Source: Glycomyces lechevalierae (GTDB lineage Bacteria > Actinomycetota > Actinomycetes > Mycobacteriales > Micromonosporaceae). From it: DNA of 64,000 nucleotides. The stretch is taken from the NCBI RefSeq assembly GCF_027622945.1, contig NZ_JAPZVQ010000003.1, positions 419,459-483,458 of the forward strand. The letters are read 5' to 3'. The position numbers were made by a program, and so were the translations under genes. The notes beneath the pieces were generated by a model that saw nothing but the letters and a program-made list of their open reading frames with translations, had not been told where the DNA came from and did not search any database. Shown one piece after another: positions 18,285 through 31,435 of the stretch. Each line of letters begins with the position of its first letter. Positions within the stretch are counted from its first letter, which is position 1.

Positions 18285-18296
18285 CGCGACGAAGCG

Positions 18297-18326
18297 ACGG
18301 CGGGGTCCTCTCGAGGGCCCCGCCGT
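18297..18326 (+). terminator. Hairpin terminator after ilvD
   Basis: 12-base stem (18297-18308 with 18315-18326, one G-T pair) with a 6-base loop, starting 12 bases after the ilvD stop. There is no T run. Confidence 0.7.
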
Positions 18327-18386
18327 TGGCGCGTCCCGGGCACAATGAACAGCGCCCGAACCCCCTCGAACCCCGGAGTGTGCCCG

Positions 18387-20078
18387 ATGGCGCGTGTGAG
18401 CCAGTGGAACTGGTCGGACTTCACGCAGGAATGGTCGCAGACCCAGGCGATCAACGACCTCGACGACGAGCTGGCGGCCGAGCGGGCGGCGCGCCGCCGC
18501 CAGATGGAGGACGCCCGGAACCGCTTCGAGCAGGACCTCGAGCAGGTCGACTCGAAGCTCGACTCGGTGTCCGGGCGGATCGAGGCGTTGCTCGCCTGGA
18601 CCGAGCTGCGCTTCCAGCTCATCGAGTTCGACGAGTACCAGGCGCGCAAGGAGATCCGCAATACCGTGCGGGCCCTCGCCGAGGGCCGTGTGCCCCTCCT
18701 GCGCGGCTTCGAGGACGTGCCCGGGTACTGGCTGCCCTCCGCCGCGGCCGCGGTCCTGCCGCTGGTCGTGCGCGATCGCGTACCGACGCAGCGGACCGGC
18801 CGTCCGTTCGCCGACCTCAAGACCGGCCTCGAGACCGCGCGCGAGCGCGACGCGGTGCGCACCGAGCTGTTCAGCCTCGCGGTCGGCCGCTGCTTCGGCC
18901 AGCCCGCGTTCATCGACGCGGCCGCGCTGCGCCTCCTCGCCGAACCCGCCGACCTCGGCGTCGCGGAACCGGGACAGGTCGCCCGGGGCTGGCGCACGCT
19001 GTGGGAGCAGGCGGCGCTCGGGGCCTTCGGGCCCGGCCCGAAAGAGCAGATCGCCGCGCTGCTGCGCGAACGCTTCGACCCCGGAGCGCTCGACGAGGAA
19101 GCCCTCGCGGCCTGGGACGACGCCGTCGAGCGGTTCGGCGCGAACGACTCGCACCAGCCGACCCGCACGGAAGCCCTGGCGGCCTTGCAAGCCCACTTCG
19201 CCGAGGAACCCGGCCCTGCCGCCGCGACCGGCGCACCGATGCTCGCTCCCGCCGTCACTCCGGCGGGTGAAACCCCGGACACCGGTCCTGAGCCAAGCCC
19301 CTCCGACCCCGCCCGAGACGACACCGCCTGGCGCCGCTACCTCCAGGAACTCATCGAGGAACCGAGCCCGGCCGAACTCCCGCTCGTGCGGCAGATGGCC
19401 GAACTCGACCCGGCTTCCGGCGGGCGTGACGACGACCGGTCCTGGACCGCGCCGGTCGGCACGGTCGCCGACCTCCTCCGCCGCGACCTATTCGACCCCG
19501 CCGCCCCGATCCCGTTGCGCCGCCTCGCACTCGGCCTCGCCGCCCCGATCCTCCGCGCGCGCCTCGACCATCTCGAAGCCTCCATCGGCACTACCGAGAC
19601 CGTCACCGTCACCGTGCGCCGCCGCGGCGAACTCATCCACGTCACCAAGGACGGCCACGACCCCGAGCAGTTCGCCGCCGTCGAACGCCGCGTCGACCAG
19701 GCCTTCGCCGCCGCCGCACCCTCCAAGCCCCTCACGATCGCGTTCGCGTCCGTGCTCGGCCTCCTCAGCGTGTCCATGCTGGTCATCGCCCAGTGGTTCG
19801 CCGCCGTCCTGTTCGCCCTCGGCGTCGTCATCCCGCTCTGGAGGTACCGCACGGACGCCGCCAAGGCCAGGAAGGGCGACGAGCGCCGGGACGACCAGCT
19901 CGCCGAGATCCGCGCCGCGCTCCTGACCGCCCGCAAGGACGCCGAGAGCCGAGAACGCGCCGAGACCGAACGCGGCATCGCCACCCGCCGCGCCCTCGCA
20001 GACCTCCGCGAATCCCTTCCCGCCGAACCGGATTCGGGCGCCCTCGACGCGCCAGGCGCCTCCGGCGGCGCCGCGTAA
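18387..20078 (+). CDS. Unrecognised coiled-coil protein with C-terminal membrane hairpin
   Basis: About 563 residues, no family recognised. The start is Trp-rich (SQWNWSDFTQEW), followed by a heptad-rich coiled coil rich in Glu and Arg to about residue 70. A long acidic middle region with a Pro-rich break follows, then VTVTVRRRGELIHVTKDG. Near residue 445-490 two hydrophobic segments form a membrane hairpin, followed by a second charged coiled coil. The ATG at 18387 is preferred over an upstream frame because CGGAG precedes it and a Pro-rich lead-in is avoided. The layout suggests a membrane-tethered scaffold (inference). Confidence 0.7.
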   Translation: MARVSQWNWSDFTQEWSQTQAINDLDDELAAERAARRRQMEDARNRFEQDLEQVDSKLDSVSGRIEALLAWTELRFQLIEFDEYQARKEIRNTVRALAEGRVPLLRGFEDVPGYWLPSAAAAVLPLVVRDRVPTQRTGRPFADLKTGLETARERDAVRTELFSLAVGRCFGQPAFIDAAALRLLAEPADLGVAEPGQVARGWRTLWEQAALGAFGPGPKEQIAALLRERFDPGALDEEALAAWDDAVERFGANDSHQPTRTEALAALQAHFAEEPGPAAATGAPMLAPAVTPAGETPDTGPEPSPSDPARDDTAWRRYLQELIEEPSPAELPLVRQMAELDPASGGRDDDRSWTAPVGTVADLLRRDLFDPAAPIPLRRLALGLAAPILRARLDHLEASIGTTETVTVTVRRRGELIHVTKDGHDPEQFAAVERRVDQAFAAAAPSKPLTIAFASVLGLLSVSMLVIAQWFAAVLFALGVVIPLWRYRTDAAKARKGDERRDDQLAEIRAALLTARKDAESRERAETERGIATRRALADLRESLPAEPDSGALDAPGASGGAA

Positions 20079-20217
20079 GCCCCGTTCCCGGTCAAGCCGG
20101 ACGCCGCGTACCCCCCTGCACGGCACCCGCACCCGCACTTGCGGAGGGCCCGATACGGATCGGTGCGAGGATGCGGCATCCTGTTAAGCACGAGGTTTCC
20201 TACGATTGGGTCAGTGG

Positions 20218-22980
20218 ATGGCGCCAACCCCCCGCCGCGTGCGGCAGCTGCTGTCGTGGTTCGCGACCGCCGCCGTGTGGTGCTCTGTCCTCACCGCCGC
20301 CGTCGTCGTCGGCGTGCACTCGGCCTTCCGCGTCATCGAGCCCGCCTCCGCCGTCGCCCTCGGCAGCATCGGCGCGGCCGGCGCCGGACTCCTCATGTGG
20401 CGCGCCGCCGGACGCATCGCACCGGGCCGCCGCGTCACCTACCAGCTCCTCGCCGCCGGCATCCAGACCATCGCCGCCACCCTCGCGGCCGCGTGCTGGC
20501 TCCCGGGCGGCTCGGCCACCGTCGTCGCCGGGATCGGCCTCAGCGCCGCCACCGTCATCTGGTCCCTCGCGCTGCTGCGCCTCCCCGACAACGGCTGGGA
20601 CCCGCAGGCGGTCCAGCGCCGCCTCGTCGACGGCGCGTTCGTCGGCCTCTGCTTCCTCTTCGCCGCCTGGCTCCTCCTCGCCCGGCCGCTCTTCCAGCAG
20701 TTCCGCGGGCACCTCGCGGACGGCGACCTCGCCATCGTCATCCCCGCGATGATGGGCATCGTGATGCTCGGCGTCGGCTTCACCACCACCTTCCGCATCC
20801 AGCGCTGGCGCCGCCGCCACGCCCTCGCGTACATGGCCGTCTTCGCCGTGCACCTCACCGGCATGGCCACCTTCGCCGCCTGGCAGTGGGACCGCCCGGA
20901 CGTGCGCATCCTCTGGTGGTCCTTCGCCTGGGTCGCCACCTGCGCCGCCATCCTCGGCGTCACCTACCTGGCCCGCACCCAGAAGCCCGCCCCCGTCGAC
21001 AAGCCGAACTACCCCGGCGTCCACTACACCGTCATGGGCGGCGCGGCCGGCCTCGCCGCCGCCGCGGTCCTCTACAACGGCGCCAACACCGGCCCCCTCC
21101 CGCTCGACGCCGCGCTCCTCGCCCTCGCCGCCGCCGGGACCCTCGCTGCGCGACTCGTCCTCACCTACTTCGACGTCCGCCGCGTCACCGGCGAGGCCGC
21201 CGCCCGCCAGCGCAAGCTCTCCGCGATCGTCGGGGTCGCCTCGGACACCGTCCTCGTCCTCGACCCCGACCTCACCGTCACCTGGCACCCCGAGGACTCC
21301 GCGTGGCGGCCCGCCACCGACTCCGGGAGCTGCGTCGGCGCGCGCTTCCTCGAACTCGTCCACATGGACGACCGCCGCGCCGCCGAAGAGGACCTCCGCA
21401 CCCTCCTTGACGGCATCAGCCACACCCGCCAGGTCTCCCTCAACATCCGCGTGCGCGACTCCGCCCGCCGCTGGCGCCACACCGAGACCGTCGTGACGGA
21501 CCTGCGCGGCAAACCCCAAGTACGGGGCCTGGTGGCCCGCATGGAGGACGTGGGCGCCCGCCGCAGCCTCGAGACCGAGCTCGCCCGCATGGCCTACACG
21601 GACCCGCTCACGGGCCTCGCGAACCGCCGCGCGCTCCTCCAGAGCCTCGAGGACGGCGTGAGCGCCGCCGAGCACGAGACCGCGCTCCTCCTGCTCGACC
21701 TCGACGGCTTCAAGAACGTCAACGACACGCGCGGCCACGACTTCGGCGACGAACTCCTCGTCGAGGTCTCCCGGCGCATCAAGGAACTCCTGCGCCCCAC
21801 CGACGTGGGCGCCCGCCTCGGCGGCGACGAGTTCGCGATCCTCCTGCGCGCCAGCTGGTCCGAGGCCGTCGCCACCGCCAAGGCCCTCGTCGCCCGCCTC
21901 GGCGAGCCGTACGACTTCCACGACGAGTCGACGGTCTTCACCACCGGCTCGGTCGGCATCGCCACCGCCGCCGAGGGCTTCGGCGACCCCGAGATCCTGC
22001 TGCGCAACGCCGACCTCGCCCTCCGCGCCGCGAAGCAGGCCGGCAAGAACCGCCACGCCACCTACGACGCCGACTTCGACCGCAAGGTGCGCCGCAAGAA
22101 CGAGCTCACCCAAGAGCTGCGCGGCGCCATCCGCCGCGACGAGCTGCGCCTGGTCTTCCAGCCCGTGTTCTCCACCGCCGACCGCTCCATCGTCGGCGCC
22201 GAAGCCCTCATGCGCTGGCACCACCCCCGCCTCGGCCACGTGAGCCCCGGCGAGTTCATTCCCGCCGCCACCGAGTCGGGCCTCACCCAGGACCTCGCGG
22301 TGTGGACCGTCAACCGCGCCGCCGAGCAGCTCGCCACCTGGGCCGCCGCCGGCATCAAGGCCTGGATCTCGGTCAACGTCTCCGTCAAGGAGCTCCACAC
22401 CCACCTGTTCGCCACCGAGGTGAACACCGCGCTCATCGCCGCCGGCGTCCCGGCCCGCCGCCTCGTGCTCGAGGTGACCGAGCACGACTTCTCCCACCAG
22501 ATGAACACCCTCGTCGCCCAGCTCAGCGCCCTGCGCGGCGCGGGCGTGCGGATCGCCTTGGACGACTTCGGATCCGGCTACTCCTCGCTCGGCCAGCTCG
22601 AGCGGCTCCCGGTCGACATCATCAAGATCGACCGCGACCTCATCGCCAAGGACGACGGCGGCGTGGGCCCCCTCGCGGCCGTCACGGTCGCGCTCGGCCG
22701 CATCCTCGGCATGGAGGTCATCGCCGAAGGCGTCGAGACCGACACCCAGCTCAACGCCATGATCGCCGCCGAAGCGCCGCTCGTGCAGGGCTACCTGCTC
22801 GCCAAGCCGATGGAACCGGACGACCTGACGCGCTGGCTCGCGGACGACCCGAAGGCCCAGCGGCCCGCGCTGCCCGCCCAGAGCGCGCCCGCCGCGGTGG
22901 TCGAACCCGAGGCCGCCCCGGACGGTGGCGCCGCGTCCGGCGACACGCCGAACGACGTCCCGAAGTCTGAGAAAAGTTGA
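20218..22980 (+). CDS. Membrane-bound GGDEF-EAL protein (c-di-GMP synthase/phosphodiesterase)
   Basis: About 920 residues. The N-terminal 320 form multiple membrane segments, followed by a PAS-like region ([13 protein letters not shown]), a GGDEF domain and an EAL domain. The cyclase motif is intact ([11 protein letters not shown]), and so are the phosphodiesterase motifs: [36 protein letters not shown] and AEGVET. Both activities are therefore possible, with net direction unknown. A Pro/Ala-rich tail of about 45 residues ends the protein. ATG at 20218 is used; a TTG four codons upstream is the alternative. Its stop codon lies inside the -35 element of the ilvB leader promoter. Confidence 0.92.
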   Translation: MAPTPRRVRQLLSWFATAAVWCSVLTAAVVVGVHSAFRVIEPASAVALGSIGAAGAGLLMWRAAGRIAPGRRVTYQLLAAGIQTIAATLAAACWLPGGSATVVAGIGLSAATVIWSLALLRLPDNGWDPQAVQRRLVDGAFVGLCFLFAAWLLLARPLFQQFRGHLADGDLAIVIPAMMGIVMLGVGFTTTFRIQRWRRRHALAYMAVFAVHLTGMATFAAWQWDRPDVRILWWSFAWVATCAAILGVTYLARTQKPAPVDKPNYPGVHYTVMGGAAGLAAAAVLYNGANTGPLPLDAALLALAAAGTLAARLVLTYFDVRRVTGEAAARQRKLSAIVGVASDTVLVLDPDLTVTWHPEDSAWRPATDSGSCVGARFLELVHMDDRRAAEEDLRTLLDGISHTRQVSLNIRVRDSARRWRHTETVVTDLRGKPQVRGLVARMEDVGARRSLETELARMAYTDPLTGLANRRALLQSLEDGVSAAEHETALLLLDLDGFKNVNDTRGHDFGDELLVEVSRRIKELLRPTDVGARLGGDEFAILLRASWSEAVATAKALVARLGEPYDFHDESTVFTTGSVGIATAAEGFGDPEILLRNADLALRAAKQAGKNRHATYDADFDRKVRRKNELTQELRGAIRRDELRLVFQPVFSTADRSIVGAEALMRWHHPRLGHVSPGEFIPAATESGLTQDLAVWTVNRAAEQLATWAAAGIKAWISVNVSVKELHTHLFATEVNTALIAAGVPARRLVLEVTEHDFSHQMNTLVAQLSALRGAGVRIALDDFGSGYSSLGQLERLPVDIIKIDRDLIAKDDGGVGPLAAVTVALGRILGMEVIAEGVETDTQLNAMIAAEAPLVQGYLLAKPMEPDDLTRWLADDPKAQRPALPAQSAPAAVVEPEAAPDGGAASGDTPNDVPKSEKS

Positions 22981-23005
22981 CTCACGGGCCGGAATCAGGC
23001 ATCCT
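22977..23005 (+). promoter_or_regulatory. Promoter of the ilvB leader
   Basis: TTGACT (22977-22982), 17-base spacer, CATCCT (23000-23005), then 7 bases to the GTG of the leader peptide. The -35 hexamer contains the TGA stop of the upstream GGDEF-EAL gene, and the leader peptide would be leaderless. Confidence 0.65.
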
Positions 23006-23012
23006 GGGGAGC

Positions 23013-23087
23013 GTGCCGAAGCAGAACTACGACCAGAGCATCGCGACCGCGCCCGCCGCGCGGCCGCTCGTCGTAGTACTTATCTAG
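23013..23087 (+). CDS. ilvBNC leader peptide
   Basis: 24-codon frame beginning with GTG and ending in Leu-Val-Val-Val-Leu-Ile directly before TAG. These are exactly the amino acids made by the downstream operon. Two of the three Val codons are GTA and one Leu codon is CTT, uncommon choices in this GC-rich sequence, which would sharpen ribosome stalling. Its stop overlaps the left arm of a 12-base hairpin, and a terminator follows. This is the layout of a ribosome-mediated attenuator, as described for ilvBNC of Corynebacterium glutamicum. Confidence 0.85.
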   Translation: MPKQNYDQSIATAPAARPLVVVLI

Positions 23088-23147
23088 CGCACCGTCGTTC
23101 TCCGACGGTGCGCTCGCCCCGTGCGTCTAGCACGCGGGCGATTTTTT
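23086..23147 (+). terminator. ilvBNC attenuator: pause hairpin plus terminator
   Basis: Hairpin A is a perfect 12-base stem (23086-23097 with 23103-23114). Immediately after it a second stem (23115-23124 with 23130-23140, one bulged C) is followed by six T at 23142-23147. A ribosome stalled on the Val/Leu/Ile codons would cover the left arm of hairpin A; a ribosome reaching the stop codon would not. The precise antiterminator pairing was not resolved by eye. Confidence 0.8.
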
Positions 23148-23206
23148 CTGCCCGGGGAACGACGCCACATGTCGAACCAGCCACATCTCCCTATTGGACG
23201 AAGGAC

Positions 23207-26614
<3,408 letters not shown>

Positions 26615-26628
26615 TTCGGTACAAAATG

Positions 26629-26665
26629 AAAGGCCGGGAACCGCGCAATGGTTCCCGGCCTTTTT
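26629..26665 (+). terminator. ilvBNC terminator
   Basis: 14-base stem (26629-26642 with 26650-26663, core GGCCGGGAACC) with a T run through 26665. A close copy of it stands at 27528-27564. Confidence 0.9.
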
Positions 26666-26698
26666 CGGCGTCCAGAAGCCAGGGCGCGCGGCGCGGCG

Positions 26699-26728
26699 AT
26701 TCTAGATTTCCGGAATCTGAGCTAGAAT
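26699..26728 (+). promoter_or_regulatory. vapBC-1 promoter and operator
   Basis: An inverted repeat ATTCTAG (26699-26705) / CTAGAAT (26722-26728) encloses the palindrome TTCCGGAA. The right arm supplies a -10 hexamer TAGAAT 7 bases before the vapB ATG, so binding of the antitoxin complex there would give the autorepression usual for these modules. Confidence 0.6.
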
Positions 26729-26735
26729 TGCAGAC

Positions 26736-26990
26736 ATGGCACTGAGTATCAAGAGCCCGACGGCCGACCAGCTTGCACGCGAACTGATCGCCGCCACCGG
26801 CGAATCCCTGACCGAGGCCGTGGAGACGGCGATCCGAGAACGGTTGGACCGCCAGGCCCGGAGCTCCCGCGCGCGGCGCATCCGCCACCGCCTGGACGCA
26901 CTCCGCGCCGAGTTCCGGTCCTTGCCGGTCTTGGATGCCCGCTCCGCTGACGAGATCATCGGCTATGACGAGAACGGCCTGCCCGCGTGA
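26736..26990 (+). CDS. vapB: VapB-type antitoxin (PSK-like)
   Basis: 84 residues: ALSIKSPTADQLARELIAATGESLTEAVETAIRERL resembles the DNA-binding N-terminus of Rv0623-like VapB antitoxins, followed by a basic helix and a C-terminal acidic tail that would wrap the toxin. It probably has no 5' leader. It overlaps vapC by 4 bases (GTGA). The module sits between ilvC and a duplicated ilvC tail. Confidence 0.85.
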   Translation: MALSIKSPTADQLARELIAATGESLTEAVETAIRERLDRQARSSRARRIRHRLDALRAEFRSLPVLDARSADEIIGYDENGLPA

Positions 26991-27415
26991 CCGAAACGGA
27001 CGACATCGTTGTGGACACTTCGGCCGTCGTTGCGGTCGTGAGCGACGAGCCTGGTGCCGACTGGCTGGCGGAGACGCTGGCGCAGACGACCGCTGCTGTC
27101 ATGCCCGCGGCGACCTACCTCGAACTCGGCATCGTCCTCGAATCCCGCCTTGGACCTTCCGGTACGGGCGCGGCCGCTCGGTTTCTCCGCGACGCCGAGA
27201 TCGAAATCGTCGATGTCACTGCAATGGCCGCTGAGCGGGCGCTCGAATCATGGCGCAGATTCGGGAAGGGGCGGCATCCCGCCAAATTGAACTTCGGCGA
27301 CTGCATCGTTTACGGAGTCGCCGCTGAGCTCGATTGGCCGATCCTTTGCGTGGGTGAAGACTTCGTTCAGACCGACATCGCGGTCTTGAGGCCGCCGCTG
27401 GAAGGCGACGCATGA
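26987..27415 (+). CDS. vapC: VapC-type PIN-domain toxin
   Basis: 142-residue PIN nuclease, predicted to cleave RNA when free of VapB. The acidic pocket is complete: Asp10 (VVDTSAVV), Glu46 (TYLELG), Asp105 (LNFGDCIVYG) and Asp125 (CVGEDF). GTG start overlapping the vapB stop. Its stop overlaps the ATG of the leftover ilvC-tail frame. Confidence 0.88.
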   Translation: MTETDDIVVDTSAVVAVVSDEPGADWLAETLAQTTAAVMPAATYLELGIVLESRLGPSGTGAAARFLRDAEIEIVDVTAMAAERALESWRRFGKGRHPAKLNFGDCIVYGVAAELDWPILCVGEDFVQTDIAVLRPPLEGDA

Positions 27416-27471
27416 ATGCGCGGGTTTCGTTCTGCCGCTGGGTGCAGCGCAAGATCACGGAAACGGCGTAG
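27412..27471 (+). pseudogene. Displaced ilvC 3' end
   Basis: A 19-codon frame ends in [10 protein letters not shown]-stop, the same peptide as the IlvC C-terminus, encoded with GC-ending codons (AAG, ATC, ACG, ACG, GCG). It begins inside the vapC stop codon (ATGA). It is probably the original end of ilvC left behind by the insertion of vapBC-1, not a functional gene. Confidence 0.7.
27439..27471 (+). repeat. ilvC tail repeat, copy 2
   Basis: Second copy of the ilvC tail; 14 identical bases at 27439-27452, then synonymous codons to the stop. Confidence 0.8.
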
Positions 27472-27527
27472 CCGAGTAGTGATCCATGTGATCAGCACCG
27501 AGACCGCTTAAGTCTCGACAGGTCTGA

Positions 27528-27564
27528 AAAGGGCCGGGAACCGCAATGCGGTTCCCGGCCTTTT
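27528..27564. terminator. Second copy of the ilvC-type terminator
   Basis: 13-base stem GGCCGGGAACCGC (27532-27544) with its complement (27548-27560), loop AAT, T run, and A-rich left flank. It can serve both vapBC-1 and the convergent TetR gene. Confidence 0.85.
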
Positions 27565-27568
27565 GCGT

Positions 27569-28177
27569 TCAGGCGAATGCCCCTGCCTTCGCGGCCGTCA
27601 CGGCTGCTTGGGCGGCTCGGTCGGCGGCCGCTCCGTCGATGGGGTCGCCGGTGATGAGGAGGCGGTAGTAGAGCGGGGCGGAGACGGCGCGGATGAGTTC
27701 GGTGGGGGAGGTGCCGGCGGGGATCTCGCCGCGTTCGATCGCGGCGGTGACGCAGGGGGCCCATTCCTCGGTGCGGGTGTCGTAGAAGCGGTGGAGGGCG
27801 TCGGCGGTCTGGGGGTCGCACGAGGCGGCGGTGATGAGGGCCTTGAAGAGCGGGCCTTGGCGTGGATCGCTCAATGTGGACTGGACGAGGCGGGCTTGCG
27901 CGGTGAGGTCGCCGAGGAGCGAGCCGGTCTCGGTGCGGGGCAACGAATCCGCGGCCATCTCGTTGAGGAGGTCGGCGACGAGGCCGGGGACGGTGCCCCA
28001 GCGGCGGTAGACGGTGGTCTTGCCGACGCCGGCGCGGCGGGCGATCTCGGCGAGGTCGAGGCGGTCGAAGCCGTCCTCGGCGAGGGCGTCGCCGGCGGCG
28101 CGGAGCACGGCCTCGCGGGTCTTCGCGGTGCGGCCGCCGGGCCTGACGGTGCCGGGTTCGGGACGCTCGTCACTCAT
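27569..28177 (-). CDS. TetR-family regulator
   Basis: 202 residues. The N-terminal helix-turn-helix is TREAVLRAAGDALAEDGFDRLDLAEIARRAGVGKTTVYRRW (about 20-60 in the usual TetR position), followed by a helical ligand-binding domain. It is divergent from the aldo-keto reductase at 28268, with a palindrome between them, so it most likely represses that gene and itself. Confidence 0.88.
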   Translation of the reverse strand: MSDERPEPGTVRPGGRTAKTREAVLRAAGDALAEDGFDRLDLAEIARRAGVGKTTVYRRWGTVPGLVADLLNEMAADSLPRTETGSLLGDLTAQARLVQSTLSDPRQGPLFKALITAASCDPQTADALHRFYDTRTEEWAPCVTAAIERGEIPAGTSPTELIRAVSAPLYYRLLITGDPIDGAAADRAAQAAVTAAKAGAFA

Positions 28178-28226
28178 AACGGGACTCCAGTTGCATTAAA
28201 GGCGCTTCGTGGGCTAGCTTAGTCGA

Positions 28227-28242
28227 AGTTCTTAACGGAACT
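28227..28242. promoter_or_regulatory. Candidate TetR operator
   Basis: AGTTC-TTAACG-GAACT, a perfect 5-base inverted repeat with a 6-base centre, lies between the divergent TetR and aldo-keto reductase genes. A further GAAC/GTTC half-site follows at 28246-28249. Confidence 0.5.
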
Positions 28243-28267
28243 GTAGAACCTTTAGAAGGGATCCGTC

Positions 28268-29314
28268 ATGGAATACCGCAGGCTCGGCGCCTCAGGCCTC
28301 CACGTCCCCGCCCTCAGTTTCGGCGCGGGCACCTTCGGCGGGCGCGGCCCGCTGTTCAGCGCCTGGGGCGACACCGACACCGACCAGGCCCGCCGCATGG
28401 TCGACATGGCGCTGGACGCCGGGGTGAATATGTTCGACTCGGCCGACGTCTACTCCGACGGCGAGTCCGAGCGCGTCCTCGGCCAGGCCCTCAAGGGCCG
28501 CAGGGAGAAAGCCCTCATCTCCACCAAGGCCGCCCTCCCCATGGGCGACGGCCCCGCCGACGCGGGCACCGGCCGCGCCCGCCTCATCAGGTCCGTCGAA
28601 GCCGCGCTCACCCGCCTCGGCACCGACTACATCGACCTCTTCCAGCTCCACGCCTTCGACGCGGGCACCCCGGTCGAAGAGACCGTGAGCGCCCTCGACG
28701 ACCTCGTGAAGGCCGGCAAGCTCCGCTACATCGGCGTCTCGAACTTCGCCGGCTGGCAGCTCATGAAGTCCCTCGCGGCCGCCGACGCGCACGGCTGGAC
28801 CCGCTATGCGGCGCACCAGGTCTACTACTCCCTTGTGGGCCGCGACTACGAGTGGGAGCTCATGCCGCTCGGCCACGACCAGGGCGTGGGCGCGGTCGTC
28901 TGGAGCCCGCTCGGCTGGGGCCGCCTCACCGGCAAGATCCGCCGCGGGCAGCCGCTCCCGGAAGGCAGCCGCCTCCACGAGACCGCCCAGTGGGGCCCGC
29001 CGGTCGCCGACGAGCTCCTCTACGACGTGGTCGACGTCCTCGACGAACTCAGCGAGGAGACCGGGAAGACCGTCCCGCAGATCGCCCTCAACTGGCTCCT
29101 GCGCCGCCCCACCGTCGCCTCCGTCATCATCGGCGCCCGCAACGAGCGCCAGCTCCAGGACAACCTCGGCGCGATCGGCTGGGAGCTCACGGCCGACCAG
29201 GTCGCGCGCCTGGACAAGGCCAGCGGCCGCACCGCGCCCTACCCCTACTACCCGTACGAGAGCCAGGAGGGCTTCGCCCGCCTCAACCCGCCGCTCATCC
29301 CCGTCGCCGAGTGA
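28268..29314 (+). CDS. Aldo-keto reductase (KCNAB-like)
   Basis: 348-residue NADPH-dependent reductase with a TIM-barrel fold. The catalytic tetrad is recognisable: Asp in FDSADVYSDG, Tyr in the same segment, Lys in ISTKAALP and His in FQLHAFD. The C-terminal cofactor region SVIIGARNERQLQDNLGAIG is present. AGAAGGG precedes the ATG. Natural substrate unknown. Probably controlled by the divergent TetR protein. Confidence 0.9.
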   Translation: MEYRRLGASGLHVPALSFGAGTFGGRGPLFSAWGDTDTDQARRMVDMALDAGVNMFDSADVYSDGESERVLGQALKGRREKALISTKAALPMGDGPADAGTGRARLIRSVEAALTRLGTDYIDLFQLHAFDAGTPVEETVSALDDLVKAGKLRYIGVSNFAGWQLMKSLAAADAHGWTRYAAHQVYYSLVGRDYEWELMPLGHDQGVGAVVWSPLGWGRLTGKIRRGQPLPEGSRLHETAQWGPPVADELLYDVVDVLDELSEETGKTVPQIALNWLLRRPTVASVIIGARNERQLQDNLGAIGWELTADQVARLDKASGRTAPYPYYPYESQEGFARLNPPLIPVAE

Positions 29315-29461
29315 TCCGGGCGATCGGGGCCGCGGGCGTCCCGGCGGCGCGATGATGGAGGCGGACCCCCATATCGGCGCCGTCGGGATCCCGCGCGGCA
29401 GGCCTTCGACCGACCGCGCGGCCGTCCCGGCGTGCATCCCTACGCCACGAGGAGGCACACC

Positions 29462-29836
<375 letters not shown>

Positions 29837-29905
29837 GGACCGGGTTCCCGGGCCTGAGGCTGTGACGTGACTCGCGTCTATCCTTGGGGGGTGGTTGACC
29901 AAGCG

Positions 29906-31396
29906 GTGAAGACGTACCAGGTGAAGACGTACGGCTGTCAGATGAACGTGCACGACTCCGAGCGCATCGGGGGCCTGCTCGAAGAGGCCGGGTACGTGCC
30001 CGCCGACGGCGACGCCGCACCCGACCTCGTCGTGTTCAACACCTGCGCGGTGCGCGAGAACGCGGACAACAAGCTCTACGGCAACCTCAGCCACCTCGCG
30101 CCCGCGAAGCGCGAGAACCCTGACATGCAGATCGCCGTGGGCGGCTGCCTCGCGCAGAAGGACCGCGGCGAGATCGTCAAGCGCGCCCCCTGGGTCGACG
30201 CCGTGTTCGGGACGCACAACATCGGCTCGCTGCCGGTGCTCCTGGAGCGAGCCCGCCACAACCACGAGGCCGAGGTCGAGATCCTCGAGTCCCTCGAGAC
30301 GTTCCCCTCGGCCCTCCCCACGAAGCGCGACTCGACCTACTCCGGTTGGGTCTCGATCTCGGTGGGCTGCAACAACACCTGCACGTTCTGCATCGTGCCG
30401 AGCCTGCGCGGCAAGGAGAAGGACCGCCGCCCCGGCGAGATCCTGGCCGAGGTCCAGGCCCTCGTCGACGAAGGCGTCTCGGAGGTCACCCTCCTGGGCC
30501 AGAACGTGAACACCTACGGCGTCGAGTTCGGCGACAAGCTCGCCTTCGGCAAGCTCCTGCGCGCGTGCGGCGAGATCGACGGCCTGGAGCGCGTGCGCTT
30601 CACCAGCCCGCACCCCAAGAACTTCACGGACGACGTGATCGCGGCGATGGCCGAGACCCCGAACGTCTGCCACTCGCTCCACATGCCGCTCCAGTCCGGC
30701 TCGGACCGCGTGCTCAAGGAGATGCGCCGCTCCTACCGCTCCGCGAAGTACCTGGAGATCCTGGACAAGGTCCGCGAGGCCATGCCGGACGCGGCGATCA
30801 CCACCGACATCATCGTGGGCTTCCCCGGCGAGACCGAAGAGGACTTCCAGGCGACCCTCGACGTGGTCGAGAAGGCCCGCTTCTCCAGCGCCTTCACCTT
30901 CCAGTACTCGATCCGCCCGGGCACCCCGGCGGCGACGATGGAGGACCAGATCCCCAAGGCCGTCGTCCAGGAACGCTACGAACGCCTTGTGGCCCTGCAA
31001 GAGCGCGTCTCCTGGGAGGAGAACCGCAAGCTCGAGGGCACCGAGGTCGAGGTCCTGGTGACCGTCGGGGACGGCCGCAAGGACGCCGCCACCGGCCGCC
31101 TCTCGGGCCGCGCCCGCGACGGCCGCCTCGTCCACTTCAACGTGACCCCGAGCGAGACCGGTCCGACCGGGAACGCCGAGGGCGTGCGCCCCGGCGACGT
31201 CGTCACGACCGTGGTCACCTACGGCGCCCCGCACCACCTCGTCGCCGACGGCGAGATCCTCTCCCACCGCGCCACCAAGGCCGGCGACGCCTGGGCCGCG
31301 GGCAAGGCCACCAAGCTCCCCGGCGTCAGCCTCGGCATGCCGGGCATCGGCAAGAAGCCGCTCCCGAAGCAGGAAGGCCCCGCCTGCGCCTGCTGA
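29906..31396 (+). CDS. miaB: tRNA-2-methylthio-N6-dimethylallyladenosine synthase MiaB
   Basis: 496-residue radical-SAM methylthiotransferase modifying A37 of tRNAs that read UNN codons. The N-terminal cluster is held by Cys11 ([12 protein letters not shown]), Cys47 (NTCAVRENA) and Cys81 ([10 protein letters not shown]). The radical-SAM motif is Cys155-Cys159-Cys162 ([12 protein letters not shown]), and a TRAM domain follows near residue 385-450. The GTG at 29906 gives the usual [14 protein letters not shown] start; GTG at 29891 or 29867 are alternatives. miaA lies 11 kb downstream, so the usual close spacing of the two genes is broken here. Confidence 0.93.
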   Translation: MKTYQVKTYGCQMNVHDSERIGGLLEEAGYVPADGDAAPDLVVFNTCAVRENADNKLYGNLSHLAPAKRENPDMQIAVGGCLAQKDRGEIVKRAPWVDAVFGTHNIGSLPVLLERARHNHEAEVEILESLETFPSALPTKRDSTYSGWVSISVGCNNTCTFCIVPSLRGKEKDRRPGEILAEVQALVDEGVSEVTLLGQNVNTYGVEFGDKLAFGKLLRACGEIDGLERVRFTSPHPKNFTDDVIAAMAETPNVCHSLHMPLQSGSDRVLKEMRRSYRSAKYLEILDKVREAMPDAAITTDIIVGFPGETEEDFQATLDVVEKARFSSAFTFQYSIRPGTPAATMEDQIPKAVVQERYERLVALQERVSWEENRKLEGTEVEVLVTVGDGRKDAATGRLSGRARDGRLVHFNVTPSETGPTGNAEGVRPGDVVTTVVTYGAPHHLVADGEILSHRATKAGDAWAAGKATKLPGVSLGMPGIGKKPLPKQEGPACAC

Positions 31397-31400
31397 GCAA

Positions 31401-31429
31401 GTGATATCACCTCGTTCAAGTGCTATCAT
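31401..31429 (+). promoter_or_regulatory. vapBC-2 promoter and operator
   Basis: Perfect palindrome GTGATATCAC (31401-31410), then 13 bases, then TATCAT (31424-31429) 6 bases before the ATG. The half-site GTGCTATCAT repeats the palindrome sequence over the -10, as expected for autoregulation; translation would be leaderless. Confidence 0.6.
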
Positions 31430-31435
31430 CGAAGC

